Assembly: GCA_003565735.1 (NCBI GenBank)
Contig: PXBB01000146.1
Span: 1 to 32,477, forward strand
Direction: 5' to 3'
Source of the DNA: Bacteroidales bacterium
Lineage (GTDB): Bacteria; Bacteroidota; Bacteroidia; Bacteroidales; PXBB01
Length of the DNA: 32,477 nt
Shown: one piece after another, positions 1 through 8,222 of the stretch
Position numbering within the stretch: position 1 is the stretch's first letter
Layout: the number at the start of each line of letters is the position of its first letter
Notes under the pieces: generated by a model
What the model saw: the letters and a program-made list of their open reading frames with translations, nothing else
The model's database searches: none
What the model was told of the DNA's origin: nothing
Program-made: the position numbers and the translations under genes

Positions 1-132
1 AGCAACCAACGAGTGAGGCTGCACAATTAAAAAATTAAAACTCAGAAAAAAATTGCAGCCGAAACGGCTTTGGTTGCGTTCGTAATGAAAACCGCAGTTT
101 ATAGCAAATGAGGGCGGAGCCTTGACTTTTTG

Positions 133-348
133 GTTCTTTTTGGTCAAGCAAAAAGAACGTTGAATAAAATAATATCCGTGTACAAATAACAGATGTCACT
201 TCGTTCCGTTTGCAACGGTACGCATCGGAATGACACGGATACTGGTGGGGGAGGGGGTTTTCGAGAGGGGCGGCGCAGCCGCCCTTCTCTAAAACTTTTA
301 TGCTCCTAAAAACCGTCATTTCGACTCCGATTTTATCGGAGGAGAAAT
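133..348. repeat. Cluster of REP-like intergenic hairpins
   Basis: Four separate perfect or near-perfect hairpins stand in a row in DNA with no credible gene. At 133-158, GTTCTTTTTG pairs with CAAAAAGAAC around a 6-nt loop. At 173-241, 9-nt outer arms (TATCCGTGT and ACACGGATA) enclose an inner CCGTT-TGC-AACGG hairpin at 206-218. At 263-289 a 12-bp GC-rich stem, with one G-T pair, closes on the loop GCA. At 325-341, CTCCGAT pairs with ATCGGAG around TTT, flanked by ATTTC (318-322) and GAAAT (344-348). Elements resembling the first and last are, as I recall, common between genes in Bacteroidota. The rest of 1-516 shows nothing else I can name. Short open frames here (35-319 minus, 300-515 plus) run through these palindromes and do not look like proteins. 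Confidence 0.7.
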
Positions 349-516
349 CTGCTAATACTGCTTTATTTTCTTTTTACTCCAGCACTTCAAAAAAAAATGT
401 CCTGACTTACGTAACTCTCTCTATGTCAATCACTACAATGAAAGTACACCCTGTAGGGGCACTGCTTAAAAAATCTGTTACGGCTTGTTTGATTTTTTTT
501 TTGTTACTTTGTTGAA

Positions 517-1728
517 ATGTGCAAAAAAGTATTTCAACATGAGGCTTTGTATGAGGGTGCCGAAAAGTGGCAGCCTTGTGTGACACGTGAAGAACCTATA
601 GACAGCCGAAAGGATGATATCCGAACAGATTTTGAACGTGATTATAATCGCATTTTGCACTGCCACGCCTACAGGCGTATGAAAAGCAAAACTCAGGTTT
701 TTTTTGCGACCCAAAATGAAAGAATTTGCACCCGTATAGAGCATGTCAATCATGTGGCTTCGGTGAGCAGTACTATTGCCGGATTTTTAGGACTCAATAC
801 ACAACTTGCACTTGCTATTGCTATAGGTCATGACTTGGGTCATGCGCCTTTCGGTCATTGTGGCGAGCATATTATTCAATCCATTGCGTTAAAAGAGTTG
901 AAGCAAAGTTTTTGGCACGAAAAAAACAGCTTGCGTGTTATTGATTGTATCGAAACGCTTGAAGATAGCAGCGGTAATCACAAAAATATGAATCTAACTT
1001 ATGCTGTAAGAGATGGCATTGTTTTGCACTGTGGCGAAGTGGATGAAAACAGCCTGAAACCGCGTAAAGATGCTATCCCTCTTGAGCTTATCGAAAAGCC
1101 TAATCAGTACGCACCATTTACCTGGGAGGCTTGTGTGGTTAAAATAGCCGATAAAATATCGTACCTCGGACGTGATATTGAAGATGCTTTAACCTTAAAA
1201 ATATTAACCAACCAACAACTGGATGAATTAAAGAGAATAGTAGGAGGGGGTCATAAAGCCATCAACAACACTATCTTAATGCATGATTTAATAACGGACT
1301 TGTGTAAAAACAGCAATCCTGAGGATGGTATATGTTTTTCTGATTATTACTTTCATTTTGTCAATAAGGTTAAGGGCTTCAACTATGAGCATATTTACAA
1401 CCATAAAAGGCTCAGGAACTATGAAAAATATGCCCGTTTAATCATAGAAACCATTTACGAAACGCTCATGGATTTTTATGATGGCTCTGATACGCCCTCA
1501 AAATTGTCATCTTTGCAGGTACAGTTTCCACTACTGACAGCTTCTTTTAATGATTGGCTGTTAAAGTACGATGTGAACTTCCGCAAAAATGACGACCGGA
1601 TTTTTGCACATAAGGTGCTTTATGATATTAACAGGCATGATGATTATGTATTAGCAGTAATTGACTATATCGCAAGCCTTACCGATAATTTTGCCATAGA
1701 TGTATTTAATGAATTAAGCCGTTTTTAG
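517..1728 (+). CDS. dgt: HD-domain dNTP triphosphohydrolase (dGTPase family)
   Basis: The predicted enzyme removes the whole triphosphate from dNTPs, giving deoxynucleoside and tripolyphosphate, in the cytoplasm. The HD signature is intact: RIEH at residues 73-76 (His76), GHDLGHAPFGH at 104-114 with the His105-Asp106 metal pair, and ADKISYLGRDIEDA at 211-224 with Asp212. The N-terminal block with FERDYNRILHCHAYRRMKSK (39-58) is also typical of the family. At 403 aa it is shorter than E. coli Dgt (about 505) and belongs to the compact bacterial branch, so substrate preference among dNTPs is open. The ATG at 517 is the first in-frame Met before the conserved block; the upstream DNA is repeat-rich and non-coding. 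The rhomboid gene begins 1 nt after its stop, so the two are probably co-transcribed. Confidence 0.88.
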   Translation: MCKKVFQHEALYEGAEKWQPCVTREEPIDSRKDDIRTDFERDYNRILHCHAYRRMKSKTQVFFATQNERICTRIEHVNHVASVSSTIAGFLGLNTQLALAIAIGHDLGHAPFGHCGEHIIQSIALKELKQSFWHEKNSLRVIDCIETLEDSSGNHKNMNLTYAVRDGIVLHCGEVDENSLKPRKDAIPLELIEKPNQYAPFTWEACVVKIADKISYLGRDIEDALTLKILTNQQLDELKRIVGGGHKAINNTILMHDLITDLCKNSNPEDGICFSDYYFHFVNKVKGFNYEHIYNHKRLRNYEKYARLIIETIYETLMDFYDGSDTPSKLSSLQVQFPLLTASFNDWLLKYDVNFRKNDDRIFAHKVLYDINRHDDYVLAVIDYIASLTDNFAIDVFNELSRF

Positions 1729-1729
1729 T

Positions 1730-2341
1730 ATGTCAGTAACATTAATAATAATAGCAGCCACTGTCATCGTTTCTATTGGTGCATTTCAGAACGCACAGCT
1801 TTTTGACAAGTTGCGCTTCGACCCCTACAGTATGCGTATCAACAAAGATTGGCATCGTTTTTTTTCGTATGCTCTTTTGCATGCCGACTGGGGACATTTG
1901 CTCATCAATATGTTTGTTTTGTTTTCTTTTGGAAGAAATGTAGAGCTGCTGTTCGAATTATTTTTTGGGAATAAAGCCATGCTGTATTTTATTTTGCTGT
2001 ATGTTGGAGGTGTTTTTATTTCGGTCATACCGTCTTTTGAAAAGCATAAAGACAATCCTTATTATGTAGCAGTAGGTGCTTCGGGTGCCGTATCGGCTGT
2101 GCTTTTTTCAAGTATTTTAATGTATCCGCAGGGGAAAATTATATTTTTATTATTTCCCGTTCCGATACCTGCATTTGTTTTTGGCATCTTGTATCTGATT
2201 TTTTCGGCATATATGGCCAGGCGTGCCAAAGATAATATTGGCCATGATGTGCATTTTTGGGGTGCTGTCTTTGGGTTTGCGTTTACAATTCTTTTGAGAC
2301 CTGCATTTATCGTTGATTTTATTAATCACATCATGCTGTAA
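1730..2341 (+). CDS. Rhomboid family intramembrane serine protease
   Basis: A polytopic inner-membrane protein of 203 aa predicted to cleave transmembrane segments of other proteins within the bilayer. The rhomboid fingerprint is present: HLLINM (56-61, Asn60 as oxyanion residue), GASGAVSA (116-123, Ser118 as nucleophile) and HFWGAVFG (175-182, His175 as catalytic base in the last helix). Hydrophobic stretches at about 4-18, 58-76, 84-101, 119-132, 138-160 and 176-198 fit the six-helix core without extra domains. The start lies 1 nt after the dNTPase stop, which suggests one transcript, perhaps with translational coupling. The pairing with a nucleotide hydrolase gives no hint of substrate. 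The gene ends 20 nt from the convergent M1 peptidase gene, and I see no strong terminator between them. Confidence 0.9.
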   Translation: MSVTLIIIAATVIVSIGAFQNAQLFDKLRFDPYSMRINKDWHRFFSYALLHADWGHLLINMFVLFSFGRNVELLFELFFGNKAMLYFILLYVGGVFISVIPSFEKHKDNPYYVAVGASGAVSAVLFSSILMYPQGKIIFLLFPVPIPAFVFGILYLIFSAYMARRAKDNIGHDVHFWGAVFGFAFTILLRPAFIVDFINHIML

Positions 2342-2361
2342 TAATGAGTGCATAATACAGC

Positions 2362-5300
2362 TTAGAAAGCTCTGTGAAAGCCAAAAATCCATCGGTACTC
2401 GATAAAGTCATTGCTTAACGCAGGCGGCCTGTTGAGTAAGAGTGGAAAATCAAGCCTCAGTGTCAAAGGTTTCAGCTTGTCGAGGCACCACCATTTTTTA
2501 ATGTTAAGAGCCAGACCTATACCGGCACTGAATCGTAAATGACTTAAATCCAAAGGGTCGTCAAGCTCATTAATGCTGATAAGTCCACCATCAGCAAAAA
2601 AGTACGTATTGATGCCTATGTAGTTTTTAAGGCGTGGTGGTTTGACGTTAAAAATAGCATCAAATTCCAGTTCCGTATTAATGGCAATACCGGAATGTCC
2701 TCTGTAAGTGGCAAATATTTTACCGTCGCTACTTTCTTGCGGTGCCAGATAACCTGCATAGCCTCTCACGTTTAGTCCGCCACCAGCGTGGAAGTTGTTC
2801 ACAAAGGGCCCGTAGCCACCCCATTGCGATGGTATGATGCCTACAGAACGGATAAATTTATCCTCCAGCATGGTTTCAGGATTGGCACCTGCAAGGTACA
2901 ACATAGATGCCACCGGCATTAAACGTCCTGTTGACCATTGCCCAAAAATTCTGCTTCTGAATCGCAGCAGGGATAATTGGGTATTGTTGATGTATGTCAG
3001 CGATAAGCTCGAAAAGTTGTAAGGACTGAATAAAAAGGATGTTTGGGTTTGTAGTTTGAGCATCCCCTGGTGTTGGTTGTGGTTGTAAAAGTGCTTGTAA
3101 CCTAAGCTGAGCGAATTGTTCAGGTCTTTACCGTCAATGGCTTCAGGGGAAGTCCATTCTTGGGGATGTATCAGATAGTGTAAGCGGGCATTATCGGGCC
3201 GGTAAATACTTTTGACCTGTGCATAGAAAAAACTGTTTTGCAGCCGGTAGTCATCTCTTTCTCTAACATTGTAAGTGGCTTTAATACTGTAGTTGTGAAA
3301 GCCTTCTGTGTGTAAACCCTGCAAATATATTCTTGCTTGTTTATGGTAGCGTCCTATAGGGTTATTGTAATTAAAACTATAAGACAAAGGAACAGCGGGG
3401 TATGCATCATTGCTTCGGAGCCATGTGGTATTATACCATAGACTAATGTCTGCCAGATGGTAATGTTTCATATAGTGCCCGTTGACGTTAATGCCGGCTT
3501 TAAGACCGTCGTGCGCATTCCACCATAAATCCGGGCGGTAGCTTATCTCATAGTTTAAAGGGTCTTCAGTTTGTTCAATTAAAAAATTGAAGCCATGGGT
3601 GATATTTTTTCTTAGGGCGTTGTCGGGCGCATATACATCAGCCAGAATTCCTGAGGGGTCGATAATAACATCTTTGATGCCCCCCTTTATAGCTACCTCT
3701 GCCGTATATTCCCTGTTGAAGTGCATCCACCCATACCATTTTGGTAAAACAACAGCCTCAGTTTCCTTAATAAAATTAGTGTTGGGAATGTGAAACTTGT
3801 AAAGGCTGTCATTTTTTGCAACAACAGTGAAGTCTATTGGCATTTGCATATCTCCTTTTCTTTCGAAAGTGATGGCATAAAGGTCGGGTTTTTGAATTTT
3901 TCGTACACCCTTAACGGCATAATCAATCACTTTTTTTGTTTCCAGAAACTGGTCGAAGAACCAATTCAGGTCAACGTTGGAGCTATGAATGAAAGAGGCT
4001 CTCATGTCTTCGGCGTAAGGGTGGCAAAATTGCCACTGATTGAAAAAGCTTCTTAATGCTTTGTTAAAAAGGTCTTCACCGAGCACATATTTAAGGTTGA
4101 AGAGCATTACAGCACTTTTGTAATAGGTTTGTCTGTACGTTTCACCATAGGGGCTGTGGGTATCGTACATATCCGAGTGTGTGTTAAGAGTAGCGCCATC
4201 GGTTTTTATGGCATGTCTCAGATATCTCAGGTAGGCATGTTTGTCGCGTAGTGGCACATCTCTTTCAAACTTTTTTCGCCACCGGCAGTCAGGTGGGCTC
4301 TCTATCTGGTACTTTTCGGAAAGCTTTTCGAGCGTGTATATGGTTAAATATTGTGTAAAGCCTTCATCAATAAAGGCTTCGTATGTTTCATTAGAGCCTA
4401 TTATTCCATAAAACCAGTTGTGTGCTATTTCATGTGAAAAAATATAAGCATAATCGGGGGCATGGCCGTGATTCATAGTCAGCATAGGGTATTCCATACC
4501 GGAAAAAGCATCGGCGACAACCATTTTGGGGTATGCATAGGGTCCTACTTTTTGGTTTAATATTTCAATTATGTCGGCTGTAAGTTGTGCAGCAGTTTGC
4601 CATTTAGCGGCATGGGGCTCGTGGGCAATGGCGATACACCTTACTCCGTCATGAACCACCTCGCCAAGGCGGTAGGTAGGCGATGCTACAAAAGCAAAGT
4701 CATGGACGTTAATAGCGTGGTATTTCCATATTTTGCGTTCTGTACTGTCATAAGGAATAATGACTGAAGGGGGTGCGTTGAATTCTTTGTTTTTAAAATT
4801 CTTGATGTCAATTTTTCTTCGCAATTCTTCGGGCAGAACCTCTTCTTCATTAACAAGTACGCCTGTGGCTTCCAATATATAATTAGCGGGAAAATCAAGA
4901 GCTACTTTATAGGAGCCAAAGTTGCCGTAAAATTCATGCACCAGGTGTTGGTCGGCAGTCCAGCCAAACTTGCTGTCGTAAACAGAGATACGCGGATAGA
5001 AATGCGCCCCGTTAAAGTGCTTGAAGCCCCAACGTTCATAAAGACGCATACGTCCCCAACCGCCATCAATATTAAAATACGTTTTAAAGCGCATTTCAAA
5101 AACAGCAGAGTCCTGACTAAGTATCGGCCTGTAGAGGTTGATACGCATAATGGTGTTGTCCAGCATTTCTTCATGTTTTATGCCGTCAACATAAATATCT
5201 TCTACAACAGTACCCAGCCCTTTTTGCTGATATGTTCCGAAATGCAAATGCCTGTTGTTATCCAGCGAGATCTGATGGTAATAAGAACCGGGAATGAAAG

Positions 5301-5571
5301 CGTTTTGATACAAGTGAAAATAAACATAAGTCAGCGTGTCGGGCGAATTATTGTAATAAGTCAGTCTTAATGTGCCTTCTAATATGTCTTTTTGGTCATC
5401 AATGCGGGCTTTAATATGGTAATCTACATCCTGCTGCCAGTAGGCTTCATGCGGCTTTCTGTTCTTCCAGCAATAGGGGTTGTCCGTACTGCGATATGTG
5501 CTTTCAGCTATTTGTGCATAGGAAGCGGAATATATAAGTAAAAGAACGCCTGCAAGAACACTTTTTTTCAT
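2362..5571 (-). CDS. M1 family metallopeptidase with C-terminal outer-membrane barrel-like domain
   Basis: A 1069-aa exported protein. Residues 1-20 form a signal peptide ending ASYAQ. The M1 (gluzincin) aminopeptidase region spans about 40-650: GMEYP at 359-363 stands in for the GAMEN exopeptidase motif, HEIAH at 380-384 is followed after exactly 18 residues by Glu403 (zinc ligands His380, His384, Glu403), and the catalytic Tyr is probably Tyr483. Residues from about 655 to 1069 are not a usual M1 domain: they alternate polar and aromatic residues like beta-strands, contain GGGLNVRGYAGY (930-941), which resembles the VRGF/Y loop motif of Omp85/surface-antigen barrels, and end in Phe. I infer a peptidase tethered to or inserted in the outer membrane. 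A TATCTTTG -7 match lies 23 nt upstream of the ATG. Confidence 0.88.
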   Translation of the reverse strand: MKKSVLAGVLLLIYSASYAQIAESTYRSTDNPYCWKNRKPHEAYWQQDVDYHIKARIDDQKDILEGTLRLTYYNNSPDTLTYVYFHLYQNAFIPGSYYHQISLDNNRHLHFGTYQQKGLGTVVEDIYVDGIKHEEMLDNTIMRINLYRPILSQDSAVFEMRFKTYFNIDGGWGRMRLYERWGFKHFNGAHFYPRISVYDSKFGWTADQHLVHEFYGNFGSYKVALDFPANYILEATGVLVNEEEVLPEELRRKIDIKNFKNKEFNAPPSVIIPYDSTERKIWKYHAINVHDFAFVASPTYRLGEVVHDGVRCIAIAHEPHAAKWQTAAQLTADIIEILNQKVGPYAYPKMVVADAFSGMEYPMLTMNHGHAPDYAYIFSHEIAHNWFYGIIGSNETYEAFIDEGFTQYLTIYTLEKLSEKYQIESPPDCRWRKKFERDVPLRDKHAYLRYLRHAIKTDGATLNTHSDMYDTHSPYGETYRQTYYKSAVMLFNLKYVLGEDLFNKALRSFFNQWQFCHPYAEDMRASFIHSSNVDLNWFFDQFLETKKVIDYAVKGVRKIQKPDLYAITFERKGDMQMPIDFTVVAKNDSLYKFHIPNTNFIKETEAVVLPKWYGWMHFNREYTAEVAIKGGIKDVIIDPSGILADVYAPDNALRKNITHGFNFLIEQTEDPLNYEISYRPDLWWNAHDGLKAGINVNGHYMKHYHLADISLWYNTTWLRSNDAYPAVPLSYSFNYNNPIGRYHKQARIYLQGLHTEGFHNYSIKATYNVRERDDYRLQNSFFYAQVKSIYRPDNARLHYLIHPQEWTSPEAIDGKDLNNSLSLGYKHFYNHNQHQGMLKLQTQTSFLFSPYNFSSLSLTYINNTQLSLLRFRSRIFGQWSTGRLMPVASMLYLAGANPETMLEDKFIRSVGIIPSQWGGYGPFVNNFHAGGGLNVRGYAGYLAPQESSDGKIFATYRGHSGIAINTELEFDAIFNVKPPRLKNYIGINTYFFADGGLISINELDDPLDLSHLRFSAGIGLALNIKKWWCLDKLKPLTLRLDFPLLLNRPPALSNDFIEYRWIFGFHRAF

Positions 5572-5593
5572 TTTATTGTGCTTTTAATGAATG

Positions 5594-5601
5594 CAAAGAT
5601 A
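5594..5601 (-). promoter_or_regulatory. Putative -7 element for the M1 peptidase gene
   Basis: Read on the minus strand this is TATCTTTG, an exact match to TAnnTTTG, 23 nt before the ATG at 5571. I do not see a TTTG or TTG at the expected 19-21 bp upstream, so the call rests on the -7 box alone. Confidence 0.4.
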
Positions 5602-5664
5602 GAAATAAAAGAAGCAGTATTTTTGAAATGTAACGCTCGAAAATTTTATTTTTTTTCAATTTTG

Positions 5665-5696
5665 TTTGGTGTACGTGCATTTTTTTTTTAATTTTG
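5665..5696 (+). promoter_or_regulatory. Bacteroidota-type promoter for the T9SS cargo gene
   Basis: TTTG at 5665-5668, a 20-bp spacer, then TAATTTTG at 5689-5696. Both boxes and the spacing match the Bacteroidota primary sigma consensus TTTG-N19-21-TAnnTTTG. The start codon follows 29 nt after the -7 box, giving a short leader. Confidence 0.75.
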
Positions 5697-5725
5697 CAAT
5701 TGAATTTTAAAAAATAAAAAGAGTT

Positions 5726-6712
5726 ATGAGAAAAATTACATTTTTAGCAATTTTGGTCTTTTCAGTTTCAGTTTTGTTTGCACAAAAACGCCAGTCAGAA
5801 AACATCAGCTTTAATAAAGTTGATAAAAGTAGCGTAAGTATTAATTTGGTAAATGACAAAGCCGTTGGCGATACATTGATGTATTTTGATGGACAATATG
5901 TTGATGTTGCTGATCCTGCTGATGAAGCGATTTTTGGTGTAGAATTTGAAGAGTTGACAGGAAATCAGTTAGACCCCACAATGGTTGGATTTGGTTTTAA
6001 TGAAGGATGGAATCCTTTCTACGAGCTTCATGATGTCACCGGTGATACCATGTATATGTGGGCATCAACTTCATGGTTCGATCCTCCGGCGCAAGCCAAT
6101 AATTGGATTTATTTTGGCCCCGTTACCATTCCTGCTACAGGTGCTGAACTTAAGTGGGAACATTTGATTCCGGATACAGATTATAGCGACGGATACAAAG
6201 TTTATATGTCAACAACCGGCATGACATATTTTGACTTCATCAACGAAACACCTATTTACACACGAGCGGATAATCCTCCAAATGCTGCACAAGATACTGT
6301 ATGGCAAGATATTATTGTTGATGTACCTGCTGCATTTGCCGGACAACAAGCCTATTTTGGCTTTCAGCATGATGCAAATGATATGTTTATCTTGTACCTT
6401 ACCAGATGGCTCGTAACAGAAGCACAAAATGTAAGTGTTAAAAATATGAGCCAGGATGTTTTCGTCAGCCAAAACTATCCCAATCCTGTATCAACAACAT
6501 CTGTCTTTTCGTATGCCTTAGACAATAATGTTGATGTAAAAGTTGAAATATATGACATCACCGGAAGAATGTTAGTTTCTGAAACTATGCATAAAGCTGC
6601 CGGTACACATACCTATACCATTAATGCAGAAGAATTACCTAATGGTACTTATTTTTATACTTTTGAAGCCGGCACATACAGAACAACCAAAAAGTTTGTG
6701 GTGGTTAAGTAA
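5726..6712 (+). CDS. Secreted protein with type IX secretion C-terminal sorting domain
   Basis: A 328-aa exported protein. Residues 1-19 form a Sec signal peptide (MRKITFLAILVFSVSVLFA, then Gln). The middle region, about 45-235, is rich in Asp, Trp, Tyr and Pro and resembles the cleaved-adhesin/choice-of-anchor J beta-sandwich; this is a similarity by eye and could be another jelly-roll fold. From about 246 to 328 there is a type A Por sorting domain: QNYPNP, then YDITGRML, LPNGTYFY and a basic-hydrophobic end (KKFVVVK). That domain normally directs passage through the type IX system and is removed at the cell surface. The gene stands alone, with a good promoter at 5665-5696 and a strong terminator at 6739-6776, so it is probably monocistronic. 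Confidence 0.88.
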   Translation: MRKITFLAILVFSVSVLFAQKRQSENISFNKVDKSSVSINLVNDKAVGDTLMYFDGQYVDVADPADEAIFGVEFEELTGNQLDPTMVGFGFNEGWNPFYELHDVTGDTMYMWASTSWFDPPAQANNWIYFGPVTIPATGAELKWEHLIPDTDYSDGYKVYMSTTGMTYFDFINETPIYTRADNPPNAAQDTVWQDIIVDVPAAFAGQQAYFGFQHDANDMFILYLTRWLVTEAQNVSVKNMSQDVFVSQNYPNPVSTTSVFSYALDNNVDVKVEIYDITGRMLVSETMHKAAGTHTYTINAEELPNGTYFYTFEAGTYRTTKKFVVVK

Positions 6713-6738
6713 AAAATAAAATAAGATATTTTTTATTG

Positions 6739-6776
6739 AAAGAAGTTACATCAGTCAGATGTAACTTCTTTTTTTT
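6739..6776 (+). terminator. Rho-independent terminator
   Basis: A perfect 14-bp stem (AAAGAAGTTACATC at 6739-6752 and its complement at 6758-6771) with loop AGTCA, running into a T tract. It follows the T9SS cargo gene by 26 nt. The stem carries A on its 5' side and T on its 3' side, so it could also work weakly on the other strand. Confidence 0.85.
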
Positions 6777-6941
6777 ATTATAGGTGTCTGGTTTGGGCTG
6801 TTTGTGATTGTTGTTGTTTCTAACTTGTGGTCCAAATTTTATGGTGTGGGATAAACAATGGGAATTTCTTTTTTCAGGCTTAACTGTTGGGACAGCCTAT
6901 GCTATTACGCATTGTAATATTTCAAGTAAATAATAGGGGTG

Positions 6942-7463
6942 TTATCGTTCCAATTTTTTTAATGCTATGCCTATTGCACCTCCAAATGGTGAACTTAAAC
7001 TATTATTCTTATCATCATTAACTATTTCGAAAAGAGATTTTTTTTTATCATATATAAGCTTGTAAAAATAATGATGAATAATTTCTATAAATGTCCAAAT
7101 ACTTATCAACCAGTAAATATTATCTGCTTTATAATCGAAATGGTTTAATGGTGTTATCAAATTTGATGTTAATTTAAAAAAAGTCACTATAATCAAAATA
7201 GCAAGGTATAATTGCCCCAATTTTTTACTTATCTTTCCCCATTTAATGATAAATATTTTAGGTAATTTTTTTCTTATGTATGATAAGTAAGTTAACCAAA
7301 AGAGTAGTACATTAATCATTACAACTCCCAACAAAATAAATGGGAAAAAGTAAAATGAAAAAAGCAGTTGATCAGTAGTTGCAAATAATAACAGAATAGA
7401 AATAGCAGTAAGTGTAAGTATAGGAGCAACTATTCCACTGTAAAAATTCCAGGTCAATTTCAT
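6942..7463 (-). CDS. Unknown small integral membrane protein
   Basis: I do not recognise a family. The 173-aa product has hydrophobic helices at about 9-28, 33-60, 86-106 and 118-136, with lysine-rich loops between them (for example RKKLPK near 64-69), and a polar C-terminal tail from about 140 that includes the Gly-rich stretch SSPFGGAIGIALKK. This suggests a four-helix inner-membrane protein. The coding DNA is noticeably more AT-rich than its neighbours. The gene is 99 nt downstream of the UPF0158 gene on the same strand, so the two may share a transcript. The ATG at 7463 is followed at once by the first plausible membrane segment. It could be a toxin-like or immunity-like small membrane protein, but nothing in the sequence shows that. 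Confidence 0.6.
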   Translation of the reverse strand: MKLTWNFYSGIVAPILTLTAISILLLFATTDQLLFSFYFFPFILLGVVMINVLLFWLTYLSYIRKKLPKIFIIKWGKISKKLGQLYLAILIIVTFFKLTSNLITPLNHFDYKADNIYWLISIWTFIEIIHHYFYKLIYDKKKSLFEIVNDDKNNSLSSPFGGAIGIALKKLER

Positions 7464-7562
7464 GCTTTGTTTATGGCTTATTTCTTATAATTCTAAAGTT
7501 TATCCATTATTTTTTCTTAGATTTTTTCAATTGCCGCTGTAGTTTTCTATTCTAATTCTTAG

Positions 7563-8006
7563 TCATTCATCGGTAAATTGTTGGTTATGTTCTTCAATTT
7601 GTGTTTTTACAAATTCAATCAATCTCTGATTTTTAAAATCAAACCATTTTTGTCTGTATGCCCCTGAGTCATCAATTTCCCATTTAAAGTTCCGAAATGG
7701 TTTGGATTTATTCAATGCCATATAAAGTTTTTCTTGTAATTTTTGGTTATCTACTGTCTTGGCAAAATCGGCCATAATCTCGAAACTCTCATGTGAAGTC
7801 ATTTTTTCAAATTCGAAATAACTCCCCCAATTTTCATCTATTTTGTCCAGTGTTTCCTGCCATGGTTCTGTGTCACAGCCAAACCAGTCAGCTCTGGTAA
7901 AATCAGGTATTGTTTCAATTTCACCCGTTTTCAGGTGGTAAAAGCAACGCATTCCTAAGTCAAGATTTTCCGATATTTCTCGTATTATTTCTTCTGTTAA
8001 TTTCAT
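7563..8006 (-). CDS. UPF0158 family protein
   Basis: A cytoplasmic, acidic 147-aa protein that matches the UPF0158 family (function unknown) in layout. An N-terminal helix is followed by a strand pair mentioning cofactor-free residues (MRCFYHLKTGEI at 19-30). Next comes an acidic middle with MTSHESFEIMADFA (68-81), then the family's typical LNKSKPFRNFKWEID segment near 98-112, and a closing WFDFKNQRLIEFVK helix (120-133). Members occur singly in many Bacteroidota and Firmicutes genomes. No catalytic residue can be pointed out. A full promoter (8083-8114) lies upstream, giving a leader of about 75 nt. The unknown membrane protein gene lies downstream. Confidence 0.75.
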   Translation of the reverse strand: MKLTEEIIREISENLDLGMRCFYHLKTGEIETIPDFTRADWFGCDTEPWQETLDKIDENWGSYFEFEKMTSHESFEIMADFAKTVDNQKLQEKLYMALNKSKPFRNFKWEIDDSGAYRQKWFDFKNQRLIEFVKTQIEEHNQQFTDE

Positions 8007-8082
8007 CTGTGGTCGTCTTTTATGTTTGTGTAAAACTGATAGCTGCCGGGCTTTCGGTGGCCTTAACCCACCAAGCTACCCA

Positions 8083-8114
8083 CAAAGATATAAAACTTTC
8101 AAATCAACCACAAA
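8083..8114 (-). promoter_or_regulatory. Bacteroidota-type promoter for the UPF0158 gene
   Basis: On the minus strand: TTTG (8114-8111), a 20-bp spacer, then TATCTTTG (8090-8083). Both boxes and the spacing match the Bacteroidota consensus. The start codon at 8006 is about 76 nt downstream. A small inverted repeat, TCAGCCG at 8136-8142 with CGGCTGA at 8156-8162, lies just upstream of the promoter; its role is unknown. Confidence 0.65.
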
Positions 8115-8222
8115 ACTTTTCAGGGAAAGATGTTTTCAGCCGATGAAGTCGGTAGCGGCTGAGGCACTGTAGCGTAAGAACGTCAAAATCGTTGGAATTT
8201 TTCGATAAAAAGGAATGGATTT

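Noticed and set aside
35-515. Open frames of 94 aa (minus) and 71 aa (plus) upstream of the dNTPase gene
   Set aside because: They run through palindromic repeats, have no recognisable domain, and their composition is not protein-like.
4936-5370. A 144-aa plus-strand frame inside the M1 peptidase gene
   Set aside because: It is antisense to a strongly conserved coding region and shows no domain or start signal.
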